Shown here piece by piece: positions 19,896 to 32,542 of a stretch of 64,000 nt of DNA; the first letter of the stretch is position 1, and every line of letters starts with the position of its first letter. This stretch comes from DASQPR01 sp963797675. Lineage in GTDB: Bacteria; Actinomycetota; Actinomycetes; Mycobacteriales; Micromonosporaceae. The stretch is taken from positions 310,001-374,000 of the forward strand of contig CAWCQQ010000001.1 of NCBI GenBank assembly GCA_963797675.1, read 5' to 3'. Under the pieces are notes generated by a model. That model worked only from the letters and a program-made list of their open reading frames with translations, was not told the DNA's origin and searched no databases. A program made the position numbers and the translations under genes.

Positions 19896-20725
19896 CGGGA
19901 TGAGGGTCGCGTTCAGATGCGGCACGCCGGAACGCTCGCCGGTCAGCGCGATCTCGGGTCCGCGGTGCGTGAAGGCCACGGTCGACGGCAGCAGGATCGG
20001 CCGCTTGAAGACCACCCCATAGTCGTACGCCGCCGGCAACTCGACCTCTATCGCGGCAAGGCATCGGGCGGCCGACCACATCCCGTGCGCGATCGGGCGA
20101 GGAAAGCCGAACGCCTTGGCGCCCAGCATCGACACGTGGATCGGATTGCGGTCGCCGGACACCTTCGCGTACGCGGTTCCGATGTCCCGTCCCACCGTCC
20201 AGATCACGTCCGGCGCGGCTCGGCTCGTGCAGGCGACGCTCTTCCGTACGCGGCGTGGCCGACCGTGACGTGTCCCGCCGCAGATAGGTCGAGACACCGC
20301 GCCAGACGGTGTTGCCCTCGACGGTTGCCACCGCGACGACGTCGAACTGCCGGCCGCGATCGTGCGGTCGCAGATTCTCGGCGGACACCGTGAACGTCAG
20401 GCGCTCGGCCGGCATCGACCGGCCGGATCTGCGTGATCGTGTTCGCGATGTGCACGAGCCCGATCACGCCGAACGGGAACGCCGGCGAGTTCATCAGATG
20501 CATGGCGATCGGAAACGCCAGGACGTGCAGGTAGGTCGCCGGTACGGAGTCGGAGCGCCGAAACTCGCAGACCCGCTCGTAGGCCGCCAGCGACGCCGGA
20601 TCCACGACGACGTCCGCCACCTGGAACGACTCGCCGGGCAGTGCGGACGTGTCCCGGCGCCGGACCAGTCCGGCGATGGCGTGCCGGTAGATCGAGCCCG
20701 TCGTCGGCATCTGGATGAGCGTCAT
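19851..20725 (-). CDS. HtdX-like double hot-dog 3-hydroxyacyl-thioester dehydratase (frameshifted)
   Basis: About 290 residues after two single extra bases near 20405 and 20230. It resembles the mycobacterial HtdX/MaoC-like dehydratases: an N-terminal hot-dog half with VPATYLHVLAFPIAMHLM and GVIGLVHIANTITQIRP, and a C-terminal half with the catalytic Asp/His pair in VSGDRNPIHVS followed by AFGFPRPIAHGMWSAA. The family hydrates or dehydrates 3-hydroxyacyl thioesters in fatty acid synthesis. ATG 20725 has AAGGA eight bases upstream. Its proximity to the acyl-CoA dehydrogenase and SCP2 genes makes a lipid-metabolism group. Confidence 0.82.
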
Positions 20726-20819
20726 CAGACCATCCTTACGTCCGCCGCCGTCGTGGCCGCCGCAGGCCCGCGAGTCACTCTATTGAGAGATAGATCGCCG
20801 CTTGTATTGTGGGACGCAT

Positions 20820-21321
20820 ATGAGCCTCGCGAATACGTCCGGCATCGATGACCCGTGGCTATCTGACGCCACCGGGCGATCGACGGCGAACGGCGCGAGC
20901 GGGTTCGACCGGTCTATGCGCGCAGATGTCCAGCAGCTGGCTGCGATGCGAGGCTGCCGTACGGGCCTGGCTCACCGCGCACCGGGTCGCGCCGGACGAC
21001 TGCGATGCGATCGTGCTGTCCTGCTCCGAGGCGGTCGCGAACGCGATCGAGCACGCCTACCGCGGCAACGCCGACGGCATCGTGGCGATCACCGGCCACA
21101 TCGACGGCTCATCGGTCGAGCTGTCCGTGCATGACAGCGGCGAGTGGATCCCGGCCCGCTCCGCCGGCCCGCGGTCTGCCGACACTCGACCGGCCGAAAC
21201 CCGAACGGCCGGCAGCAGCGAGGTTCGCGGCCGTGGCCTCGTCCTGATCACGCAGCTGATGGATGCCGCCGCGATCGATACGCGCGACGGCACGACCATC
21301 CTGATGCGCCGCTCCGCTTAG
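20820..21321 (+). CDS. RsbW-like ATP-binding (HATPase_c_2) protein (frameshifted near N-terminus)
   Basis: About 166 residues. GHKL fold of the anti-sigma/serine kinase type: N-box SEAVANAIEHAY, G1 box VHDSGEW and G2 box GRGLVLITQLMD. Such proteins bind anti-anti-sigma factors or phosphorylate them, but no STAS-domain or sigma gene is adjacent, so partners are unknown. One extra base near 20940 separates the ATG 20820 N-terminus from the domain; ATG 20848 opens the domain frame directly but leaves an unlikely N-terminus. The stop overlaps that of the convergent DUF6220 gene by 4 bp. Confidence 0.8.
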
Positions 21322-21729
21322 AGGACGCTCGTAGCTTCCACCGCGGGCAGCTTCCGCGACAGTCCGAAGCACGCGCCGAGGATCAGCAGCCCGACCAGCG
21401 CGTGGATCGCACCGACCCAGGGGTGATGCTTTCCCCAGTCGGCCAGCAGCGGCTGGATCGGCGCGGCGAGCAGGAACAGGCCGACCGCCTGGATCACGGT
21501 CTGCCCGGTTGACCCGGGCCACCAGTGCGGCGATCAGGATCAGCAGCGTGAGGCCGCCGATGATGTTGCCGACCACCTCGTGCGGCTTGAAACCGTGCTG
21601 CTTCTGGAACGCGTCGAACGCACCGAAGCCGGCGAGCGCGAATTGGGCGACGGCGAGCGTGCCGGTCGCCATCGCGAGGATTCGTGTGATGGTGCCGAAG
21701 GTTGCGCGATAACCGGTCATGCCAGACAC
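21318..21729 (-). CDS. DUF6220-like integral membrane protein (frameshifted)
   Basis: About 136 residues with four predicted membrane helices. The segment FQKQHGFKPHEVVGNIIGG between helices 1 and 2 resembles the HG..PHE..G signature of the DUF6220 group. One extra base near 21511 separates helices 1-2 from helices 3-4; the restored tail ends KLPAVEATSVL. Function unknown. It is convergent with the RsbW-like gene. Confidence 0.65.
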
Positions 21730-21831
21730 CCTATGAGATGATCATCAAGATGCGCGTACGCCAGGCAGCGACATCGAGAATGCCCGGCCTACGCCCAGGG
21801 GAGTAGGACGGTCCTGCGAGAATGTCCTACC

Positions 21832-23262
21832 GTGACGAAGCCGCGCGTGCCCAATGTCCTTGCCGGTCGCTATGCCTCCACGGATCTTGTGACGATCTGG
21901 TCGCCCGAGGAGAAGGTCCGAGCGGAGCGGCGGCTTTGGCTGGCCGTACTCTCCGCGCAGCGGGATCTTGGGGTTGATCTTCCCGACGGTGTGATCGAGG
22001 CGTATGCCGCTGCGGTCGACGACGTCGACCTCGCGAGCATCGCCGAGCGCGAGAAGATGACGCGGCACGACGTGAAGGCCCGGATCGAGGAGTTCTCGGC
22101 GATGGCCGGGTACGAGCACATCCACAAGGGCATGACCTCCCGCGATCTGACCGAGAACGTCGAGCAGCTGCAGATCAAGGCGTCGCTGGAGCTGATCCGG
22201 GATCGGATCGTCACCACGCTGGCCCGCCTGGCCGCGCTCGCCGTCGAGTACGACGAGACGGTGATGGTCGGCCGATCGCACAACGTGCCGGCGCAGGCGA
22301 CCACGCTGGGCAAGCGATTCGCGAGCGCGGCCGAGGAGCTGCTCATCGCGTACGAGCGGGTGGACGATCTGCTGCGCCGTTACCCGCTGCGCGGCATCAA
22401 GGGCCCGATGGGGACGAGCGCCGATCAGCTCGACCTCTTCGACGGCGATGCCGGCAAGGTCGCCGAGCTGGAACGGCGGGTGGCCGAGCATCTCGGCTTC
22501 GCCCGCGTGCTGACCAGCGTCGGGCAGGTCTACCCGCGCTCGCTCGACTTCGACGTGGTCTCGGCGCTCGCCCAGGCCGCCGCCGCGCCGTCCTCGCTGG
22601 CCACCACGATCCGGCTGATGGCCGGCCAGGAGCTGGCGACCGAGGGCTTCAAGGCCGGCCAGGTCGGCTCGAGCGCGATGCCGCACAAGATGAACACGCG
22701 CTCGTGCGAGCGGGTAAACGGGCTGGCGGTGATCGTCCGCGGGTACCTGTCCATGGTCGGCGAGCTGGCCGGCGATCAGTGGAACGAGGGTGACGTGTCA
22801 TGCTCGGTGGTCCGCCGGGTCGCGCTGCCGGACGCGTTCTTCGCGCTCGACGGGCTGTTCCAGACGTTCCTGACCGTGCTGGACGAGTTCGGCGCCTATC
22901 CGGCGGTGATCTCCCGCGAGCTGGACCGCTACCTGCCGTTCCTGGCGACCACGAAGGTGCTGGTCGCGGCCGCTCGCCGGGGCGTCGGTCGGGAGACCGC
23001 GCACGAGGCGATCAAGGAGCACGCGGTCGCGGTCGCGCTGGCGATGCGCGAGAAGGGCGCGGCCGAGAACGACCTGTTCGACCGGCTGGCCGCCGATCCG
23101 CGGCTCGGGCTCAGCCGCGCCGAGATCGACGCGCTGGTGGCCGACCGATCGGCGTTCGTCGGTGCCGCATCGGCGCAGGTCGCAGCGGTCGCGGCGCAGG
23201 TCGCGGCGGTCGTGGCCGCGCATCCCGAGGCCGGCAGCTACCGGCCTGCGCCAATCCTGTGA
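21832..23262 (+). CDS. purB: adenylosuccinate lyase
   Basis: 476 residues, intact. A fumarase/aspartase-superfamily enzyme that splits SAICAR to AICAR and adenylosuccinate to AMP. Family regions: REKMTRHDVKARIEEF, HKGMTSRDLTENVEQLQ with the catalytic His/Ser region, VGRSHNVPAQATTLGKRF, GIKGPMGTSADQL and the mobile signature loop VGSSAMPHKMNTR with the catalytic Ser. GTG start. purC, which normally follows in actinomycetes, is not present; a GDT1-family gene lies downstream instead. Confidence 0.97.
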   Translation: MTKPRVPNVLAGRYASTDLVTIWSPEEKVRAERRLWLAVLSAQRDLGVDLPDGVIEAYAAAVDDVDLASIAEREKMTRHDVKARIEEFSAMAGYEHIHKGMTSRDLTENVEQLQIKASLELIRDRIVTTLARLAALAVEYDETVMVGRSHNVPAQATTLGKRFASAAEELLIAYERVDDLLRRYPLRGIKGPMGTSADQLDLFDGDAGKVAELERRVAEHLGFARVLTSVGQVYPRSLDFDVVSALAQAAAAPSSLATTIRLMAGQELATEGFKAGQVGSSAMPHKMNTRSCERVNGLAVIVRGYLSMVGELAGDQWNEGDVSCSVVRRVALPDAFFALDGLFQTFLTVLDEFGAYPAVISRELDRYLPFLATTKVLVAAARRGVGRETAHEAIKEHAVAVALAMREKGAAENDLFDRLAADPRLGLSRAEIDALVADRSAFVGAASAQVAAVAAQVAAVVAAHPEAGSYRPAPIL

Positions 23263-23364
23263 ATCAGAACGCACTTCCGCAACATCCGACTGGAAGACTG
23301 CAGACGTGATCTCACCGCGTGAACCGATCGCTCACCACGACCGCTTGATCATGGTCGCGACCGC

Positions 23365-23964
23365 GTGAACTTCGTCACCGCCGCACTCACGGCGTTCGTC
23401 CTGATCGTGCCGGTCGAGCTGCCGGACAAGACGTTCGTCGCGTCGCTGATGCTGTCCACCCGCTACCGGGCGCTGCCGGTCTATCTCGGCGTGATCTCGG
23501 CGTTCTTCATCCAGTGCGCGGTCGCGGTCGGCGCCGGCAAGCTGCTCACGCTGCTGCCGTCGACGTACGTCCAGTGGTTCGTGGCCGCGATGTTCGTGGT
23601 CGTTCGCGGTGATCCTGTTCCGGCACGCCCGCCAGGCCCAGGCCGAACGAGGCCTCCGACGAGCAGCCGGTGACGGCCGAGCCGGTGTCCTGGCTGCGGG
23701 CGTTCACGACCAGCTTCGTGGTGCTGTTCGCGGCCGAGTGGGGCGACCTGTCCCAGCTGCTCACGGCCGGTCTGGTGGCGAAGGGCAACAACCCGGTCGG
23801 GGTGTTCATCGGTTCCTGGCTCGGGCCTGTGCCTGGTCTCCGGCGCGGCCGTTCTGCTCGGCCGGGTGATCCTCAAGCGGGTACGGGCGTCGATCGTCAC
23901 GTACGTCGCAGCGGCACTCTGCGCGGTCTTCGCGATCATCACCGGATACACCGCCCTCACGTAG
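23365..23964 (+). CDS. TMEM165/GDT1 (UPF0016) family cation transporter (frameshifted)
   Basis: About 198 residues after three single extra bases (near 23601, 23653 and 23827). Two three-helix halves each carry the family E-x-G/P-D-x-T/S motif: PVELPDKTFVASL in the first half and AAEWGDLSQLLTAG in the second. Homologues export manganese or exchange calcium and protons. Start GTG 23365. The frame closes at TAG 23962-23964 after a hydrophobic end TYVAAALCAVFAIITGY. It occupies the purB-purS interval where purC is usually found. Confidence 0.82.
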
Positions 23965-24068
23965 CGTGCGTCACGTCCGCGTGGGCGGTGCCCGGCGCTC
24001 GCTTACCGCCCGGTACGCTGGGCGACGCCCGCAAAACGGCGGATTGAGTACCCAGGCTGGGAGTACCC

Positions 24069-24311
24069 GTGGCTCGCGTCGTGGTCGACGTCATGCTCAA
24101 GCCGGAGATCCTCGACCCGCAAGGCCAGGCGGTGGCGAACGCCCTGCCTTCCCTTGGAGTCGACGGCATCTCGGCTGTACGCATCGGCAAGCGCATCGAA
24201 ATCGAATTCACCGGCGAGCCCGATCTCGAACAGGCCCGCGAGATCGCGGACAAGCTGCTGGCGAACCCGGTGATCGAGACGTTCACGATCCGGACGGAAT
24301 CGCAGCTGTGA
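24069..24311 (+). CDS. purS: phosphoribosylformylglycinamidine synthase subunit PurS
   Basis: An 80-residue full-length PurS, the small subunit that joins PurL and PurQ in the three-part FGAM synthase. VVVDVMLKPEILDPQGQAV, VRIGKRIEIEFTG and LLANPVIETFTI match the family β-α-β pattern. GTG start. Its stop overlaps the purQ start by 4 bp, so the subunits are translationally coupled. Confidence 0.95.
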   Translation: MARVVVDVMLKPEILDPQGQAVANALPSLGVDGISAVRIGKRIEIEFTGEPDLEQAREIADKLLANPVIETFTIRTESQL

Positions 24312-25068
24312 AGATCGGCGTGGTGACGTTCCCCGGATCGCTCGACGACGGGGATGCCCGCCGCGCGGTCCGCGTCGCCGGAGCCGACGCGGTCGCGCTC
24401 TGGCACGCCGACTCCGACCTGCACGGCGTCGACGCCGTGGTGCTGCCGGGCGGCTTCTCCTACGGCGACTATCTCCGCTGCGGCGCGATCGCCCGGTTCG
24501 CGCCGGTCATGACGTCGATCATCGACGCCGCCAAGGGCGGCCTGCCGGTGCTCGGCATCTGCAACGGCTTCCAGGTGCTGTGCGAGGCGCACATGCTGCC
24601 CGGCGCGCTGGTCCGCAACAGCCACCTGCACTTCCGCAACCGCGACCAGCGCCTCCGGATGGAGAGCGTGGACAGCCGGTGGACCGGCGCGTTCGCGACC
24701 GGCCAGGAGATCGCTGATCCCGGTGAAGAACGGCGAGGGCTGCTACGTCGGCGACGACCGTACGCTGGACGCGCTCGAGGCCGAGGGCCGGGTCGTCGCC
24801 CGTTACGTCGGCGGCAACCCGAACGGCTCGATGCGCGACATCGCCGCGATCCGCAACGAGGCCGGCAACGTCGTCGGCATCATGCCGCACCCGGAGCACG
24901 CGGTCGAGGCGCTGACCGGCCCGTCCGCTGGACGGTCTCGGCTTCTTCACCTCCGTCCTGAAGAGCCTCGGCGGGGCAGCCGTCGAGCATGGCAGCGGCA
25001 CGCCTGCGGACGGCGAATGGCAGCTGTCGGACGATGCAGCGTCCGCGCCCTGCGGAGCGGGGGCGGAC

Positions 25069-25072
<4 letters not shown>
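24308..25072 (+). CDS. purQ: phosphoribosylformylglycinamidine synthase glutaminase subunit PurQ (frameshifted)
   Basis: Class I glutamine amidotransferase that feeds ammonia to PurL. VVTFPGSLDDGDARRA, VVLPGGFSYGDYLRCGAIA, the nucleophile elbow LGICNGFQVLCE, IPVKNGEGCYVGD and the catalytic HPEH are present. Extra bases near 24715 and 24929 shift the frame twice. The last segment DGLGFFTSVLKSL is then followed by about 32 low-complexity residues with no stop before the purL ATG in the same frame. One more +1 event would end purQ at the TGA overlapping that ATG (25070-25072), which is the end given here. Confidence 0.88.
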
Positions 25073-27378
<2,306 letters not shown>

Positions 27379-27382
<4 letters not shown>

Positions 27383-28125
27383 CCGGTCAGCCGGGCACGG
27401 GCGCTCGGTTCGAGTGGGGCCTCGCCGGCGCCGCCGAACTCGGACGCTCGTGCGCGGTCCTGATCGTGGTGGACGTCCTGTCGTTCACCACGGCGCTCGA
27501 CGTCGCGGTCGCGCGCGGCATCCGCGTACACCCTTTTCCGTGGGGTGAGCAGGCCGAGGTCTACGCGGACCGGATCGGTGCGGCGGTCGCGGTGGGCCGG
27601 AATGCGATCTCACCGGACCATCCGTGGTCGCTGTCCCCGGCGTCGCTCGTGCGTGCGCCGGTCGTTGCCGACCTGGTTCTGCCGTCGCCGAACGGGTCGG
27701 CGATCTGCGCCGCCGCGGGCGCGACCGGCACGCCGGTGCTTGCGGCCTGCATGCGCAACGCGCGCGCCGTCGTGCGTTGGCTCAATCATTCGGGGTACGG
27801 GACAGCCGAACGTCCGATCGGTGTGATCGCCTCGGGTGAACGCTGGCCGGACGGCACGCTGCGTCCCTGCGTCGAGGATCTGCTGGGTGCGGCAACGATC
27901 CTGGACGGTCTGTCGCACGTCCCGGGCGGCCTGTCGATCGAGGCCGCGATCACGCTGGCGGCTCTTGCGGCCGTGTCGGATCCGGTCGCCGCGATTCGCG
28001 GGTGCGTGTCCGGCCGCGAACTGGTCGCGCGCAACTTCGGCGAGGACGTGGACGTAGCCGTAGCGATAGACACCTCGACGACGGTTCCGATGCTGATGAA
28101 CGGCGCCTTCACGAACATCGCCTGA
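27379..28125 (+). CDS. comB: 2-phosphosulfolactate phosphatase-like protein
   Basis: A 248-residue ComB-family protein. The fold signatures are visible: VLIVVDVLSFTTALDVAVARG with acidic Mg2+ ligands, LVLPSPNGSAI, NARAVVRWL, VIASGERWPDGTLRPCVEDLLGA with the acidic metal site, and the C-terminal VAIDTSTTVPML. The archetype hydrolyses 2-phosphosulfolactate, but in actinomycetes the family commonly follows purL and its real substrate is unknown. It is coupled to purL through a 4-bp overlap and followed by a strong terminator. Confidence 0.88.
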
Positions 28126-28144
28126 CCGGCGCTGCCCGACTCTC

Positions 28145-28181
28145 CATGATCCGGTAGAGCGGACGCTTCTACCGGATCATG
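28145..28181. terminator. comB / minus-strand gene bidirectional terminator
   Basis: A perfect 14-bp inverted repeat (28145-28158 with 28168-28181) around a 9-base loop between two convergent stop codons. The position supports termination of the purS-purQ-purL-comB operon. Confidence 0.78.
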
Positions 28182-28195
28182 AGCGTCGAGCGAGC

Positions 28196-30266
28196 TTAGT
28201 CGTCCAGCCAGTCGACCGCGCCGCGCTGGTCGGGTGGCGTGTAGCCGCCCCGATAGCCGCCGCCTTGCTGGTATCCCGGCTGACCGTATGGCTCGTCGGC
28301 CGGTGGCTGGACTCGGCGGGTACTGCTCCGGCTGGTAGCCACCCTGCTGGTGAGCGCCCTGCTGGTAGCCGCCCGGCTGCTGGCCCTGGTATCCGTTCGA
28401 CTGCTGGTACCCGGGCTGCTGCTGGTATCCCTGCTGCTGGCCGTAGCCGGGCTGCGGCGACGCCGGGCCGCCCTGCTGACGGCCGCCGCCGTACTGCGAC
28501 GCCGGCGTCTGCGCACCGTAGCCCGAATCGGCCGGCGGGTACGTCGGTCCGGACGGCTGGTAGCCACCGCGGTCCGGCGCCGCGTAACCGGCCTCGGTCT
28601 GGTAGCCGGCGCCCTGCTGGTAGCCGTTGCCCTGCGAGTAGCCGTTCGCTGCCTGGTGGCTGTTTCCGGCCGCGTGGCCGTTGCCGGCCTGGTTGCCGGG
28701 GGTGGCCGGGCTGCCCGGGTAGGCGCCGTACGTCGTCGGCTCCGCCGCGTAGCCGGGTGCGGCCGGCGGGTAGGTCGGACCGTAGGGGTCGACCGGGCGG
28801 CGCGCGGCCGGCGTCGGCTCCTGGTAGCCGCCCTGCTGCTGGTATCCACCCTGCTGGTAGCCGTTTGCCGGCGGGTACGCATTGCCGCCGCCCTGGCGGT
28901 ATCCGTCCTGCTCGTAGCGGTTCTCGTACCCGGGCTGGTGAGCGCCCTGGTCGTACGCGGTCGGCTGCTGGGCGTAGCCGTTCTGGTCGTAGCCGGGCTG
29001 CTGCGCGTAACCGTTCTGACCGTAGCCGGGCTGCGGCGGGTAGCCGGGCTGGCGAGGACCGGCCGGCCGGCTCGGCGGCGCGCTGCGCGGAGCCGCGTAC
29101 GGGTCGGCGTAGTCATCGACGACGACCGGCCGGTGCATCATCGTCGGCGCTTCGGCGAGGCCGGGCGCGACCATCGTGCGATCCGGGCCCCGGCCGCCGC
29201 CGCGCGGCGAGTACGGGTCGCCGGAGCCGACCGGCACGGGCGCGGGTCCGGCGTCGTCCTTCTTCCGCCGGAAGAAGATGTAACCGATCGCACCGGCACC
29301 GCAGAGCACCAGGACGATGCCGCCGATCAGGATCAGGCTGACGCCCGAGCCGCCGGTGCCGGTCGATGCCGAGGCGTCGGTGCCTGTGGTCGCGAACGTC
29401 ACCGCTCCGCCGGAGGCCGGACCGCTGGCCGACAGCCCGTCGGCGGGCGGGGTGTCCGTCGGCGAGGCGCTTGCCAGCAGCGGGTCGAGGCTGACATGCA
29501 GATTGGTGGTCGGCTGGCCGTTCGCGATCGCCATCGGCACAGTCTTGTAGCCGGTCTTGGATGCACCGATCGAGATCTGACCGGGGGCGATCGGATTGGC
29601 CGCGGTCGACGTGAACAGGAACTTGCCGTCGGCGCCGGTGGTCGCCGAGAAGATCTTCTCGTCGTCGTCGGCAATCTTGACGAGCGCGTCCGGGACCACC
29701 TTGCCGGTGTTGCTGTCGTAGACGGCGCCGCTCACCACGACCGGCTTCGGCATGCCGTAGATCTTGGCGGGGTTCTTGTCGGTCAGATTGTCGTTGAACG
29801 CACCGTCGCTGACGAGCACGTTCATCGCGTACGTGGCGAATGTGCCCTGCGCGATGTCGGTAACGTTCGCGTTCTCCTGGACCGAGAACGTCACCGTCAC
29901 CGTGGACGATTGGGTGAAGTCAAACTTGCAGCTCGCGGCGCCGGTTGGGGTGCAGCCGCTGACCGAGACGGTGAAGTCGTCGGCGGGCGTCATCGTCATC
30001 GCAGCGGTCAGCGTCGGCGGCTGGTTGGTCGGTTCGCCGACGTCGGTAACCACGAAAGCGATCGTCTGGGCCGGATCGCCGGGGTGGAAGTCGCCCATCT
30101 GTGGCGGGTTCGAGACCGAGAACAGCGCGGGTCCGTCCGCCTGAGCCGGGCTGGCGACCGCGAGCGATCCGACGAGCATCGCACCGAGCATCGTCAGGAC
30201 AGACACACCTGCACGAAATGCCCGGGACCGATGTGGCCGGATCCAGGAACGTCGTTCAGCAGTCAC
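28196..30266 (-). CDS. exported single-pass membrane protein with carboxypeptidase-regulatory-like domain and Gln/Gly/Tyr-rich cytoplasmic tail (one frameshift)
   Basis: About 689 residues. A long signal peptide ends at ASPAQADGP. The extracellular part (to ~residue 300) includes a domain KPVVVSGAVYDSNTGKVVPDALV resembling carboxypeptidase-regulatory-like folds. A transmembrane helix at about residues 315-337 (LILIGGIVLVLCGAGAIGY) is followed by FFRRKK. The remaining ~350 residues are a disordered tail of GYQQ, YPPA and GNGY-type repeats. One extra base near 28313 shifts the frame; the restored C-terminus ends RGAVDWLDD. GGAGG lies nine bases before GTG 30266, preferred over an upstream TTG. 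Function unknown. Confidence 0.75.
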
Positions 30267-30395
30267 GTCCAACCGCCTCCGTCTTCATAGCCACACGAGC
30301 GCATACACCGTCGGCAACTATGCCTGGTTTCGCACGGCTTCCGAAAGGGAGGGCCGGTCTGGACGGAACCCCGACGAAGGTCGTATCGTCCCGAC

Positions 30396-30770
30396 GTGTC
30401 CCCTGCGTACGGAAATTCCGATGTCGTGCACCGCGTGATCAAGGCCATCGAGGATGGCCTGACACCGGAACGAAACAGCCTCCGTGATGCGGTTCGGGAG
30501 CTTTTGGGGGAATTAGCTAACCTGGCACCTGGCCGTTCGGTGGAGGTAAGGGTCCCACCTTTCGGTGCTGTTCAGTGTATTAGCGGTCCGCGTCATACCC
30601 GCGGAACGCCGCCGAACGTTGTCGAGACAGACGCCGTGACCTGGGTAAAGGTTGCTACCGGCCGACGGTCCTGGGAGTCGGCGCTGGCGGAAGGTGTCAT
30701 CCGAGTGAGTGGCATTCGTGCCGATCTTTCTGCCCACCTTCCGCTACCGAGTTACGCCGGACACTCGTAA
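30396..30770 (+). CDS. sterol carrier family protein
   Basis: 124 residues. It resembles the short sterol-carrier-family proteins encoded before purF in many actinomycetes: LRDAVRELLGELANLAPGRS, VEVRVPPFGAVQCI, then NVVETDAVTWVKVATGRRSW and VRVSGIRADLSAHLPL-type strands (here IRVSGIRADLSAHLPL). GTG start. It is divergent from the membrane protein with the Gln-rich tail (129 bp apart) and lies 150 bp before purF. Ligand unknown. Confidence 0.75.
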   Translation: MSPAYGNSDVVHRVIKAIEDGLTPERNSLRDAVRELLGELANLAPGRSVEVRVPPFGAVQCISGPRHTRGTPPNVVETDAVTWVKVATGRRSWESALAEGVIRVSGIRADLSAHLPLPSYAGHS

Positions 30771-30919
30771 GGGGTGACGCAGGCGGGTCGCAGCCAGGCC
30801 TCGCGTACACTAGCCGCAAGTGGTGACCCCCAACCGGGTGCGCATTACTCCGTCGAAGACACGATCATCTCGCGCCGGCACCCACCCAAGGTGGCGGCGA
30901 CCAAGACGAGGAGCGGCAC

Positions 30920-32466
30920 GTGCCCCGAGGCGACGGTCGACTGACACACGACCTTGATCCGCAGGACCTGGGCCCACAGGACGAATGCGGCATCATCGGC
31001 ATCTGGGCGCCGGGTGAAGATGTTGCCAAAATGACTTATTTCGGACTCTACGCCCTTCAGCACCGCGGTCAGGAAGCCGCCGGTATCGCGGTGAGCGACG
31101 GGTCCGCCGTCGTCGCGTACAAGGATCTCGGGCTGGTTGCCCAGGTCTTCGACGAGGCGACCCTGCTCAGCCTCCGCGGCCACGTCGCGATCGGGCACGC
31201 GCGCTACAGCACGACCGGCGGATCCACCTGGGAAAACGCGCAGCCGCTGCTGAAGTCGACCGATACCGGCACGACCATCGCGCTCGCCCACAACGGCAAC
31301 CTGGTCAACACCGCCGAGCTGGCGAAGCTCGCTGGTGACGGGCGCCGACGGCGAGACGTCCGACACCGCGCTGGTCGCCGAGATGCTCGCCGTCCTATCC
31401 GGACCTCTCGGTCGAGGCGGCCGCGATGCTCGTCCTGCCCAAGCTGCGCGGTGCGTTCAGCTTCGTGTTCATGGACGAGAACACGTTGTACGCAGCCCGC
31501 GACGCGAACGGCGTCCGCCCGCTCGTGCTCGGCCGGCTGGAGCGCGGCTGGGTGATCGCGAGCGAGACGGCGGCGCTGGACACGCTCGGTGCCTCGGTCG
31601 TCCGCGAGATCGAGCCCGGCGAGCTGATCGCCATCGACGAGCACGGCCTGCGCTCGCAGCGGTTCGCCGCCGCCGGATCCCAAGGGCTGCCTCTTCGAGT
31701 ACGTCTACCTGGCCCGCCCGGACTCCACGATCTCCGGCCGCAACGTCTTCGACGCCCGGGTCGAGGTCGGTCGGCGGCTGGCCGCAGGAGCACCCGGTCG
31801 AGGCGGATCTGGTCATCCCGGTGCCGGAGTCGGGCACGCCGGCCGCGATCGGTTACGCGCAGGCGTCCGGCATCCCGTACGGTGCCGGGTTGATCAAGAA
31901 CGCGTACGTCGGCCGTACCTTCATCCAGCCTTCGCAAACCATCCGCCAGCTGGGCATCCGTCTCAAGCTCAACCCGCTGCGGCATGTTCTTCGGGGCAAG
32001 CGGATCGTCGTCGTGGACGACTCGATCGTGCGTGGCAACACCCAGCGGGCGATCGTCCGGATGCTGCGCGAGGCCGGTGCGCTGGAGGTCCACATCCGGA
32101 TCTCGTCGCCGCCGGTGAAGTGGCCGTGCTTCTACGGCATCGACTTCGCCACCAGGGCCGAGCTGGTCGCCGGCAACCTCGACACCGAAGGGATCCGGCG
32201 CATCGATCGGCGCGGACACGCTCGGTTACGTCTCGCTCGACGGCCTCATCGCCGCGTCCGAGCAGCCGAAGAACCGACTCTGCCGGGCGTGCTTCGACGG
32301 CGTCTACCCGATTGAGCTGCCGGCCGACAACATGATCGGTAAGCATGTGCTGGAAGGGGTCGGCCGCCGGGTCGGCGTCGGTCGGATCGGCGGCGACGGC
32401 GCCGGAGTCGACGGGCCGGCGCAGGTGCCGAGCCCTGGCGGTGCGGACGCACTCACGCGTCCGTGA
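30920..32466 (+). CDS. purF: amidophosphoribosyltransferase (frameshifted)
   Basis: A 513-residue enzyme after removing five single extra bases (near 31332, 31393, 31681, 31780 and 32203). It makes phosphoribosylamine from PRPP and glutamine, the committed step of purine synthesis. A short propeptide precedes the catalytic Cys in DECGIIGIW, followed by LQHRGQEAAGIAV, GHARYSTTG, the PRPP loop VVVDDSIVRGNT and GIDFATRAELVA. GAGGAG lies before GTG 30920. purM follows after 76 bp in the same direction. Confidence 0.95.
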
Positions 32467-32542
32467 CGCACGGTCGTAACGAGCACAACCGACATTTCGC
32501 CCAACCCGTCACGTAGTGGACGAAGTGCATCGAAGGAGAGCA

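Noticed and set aside
28310..29060. Dense short repeats (CTGGTAGCC-like) between 28.3 and 29.1 kb
   Set aside because: These encode the Gly-Tyr-Gln-Gln tail of the membrane protein; not CRISPR and not a separate repeat element.
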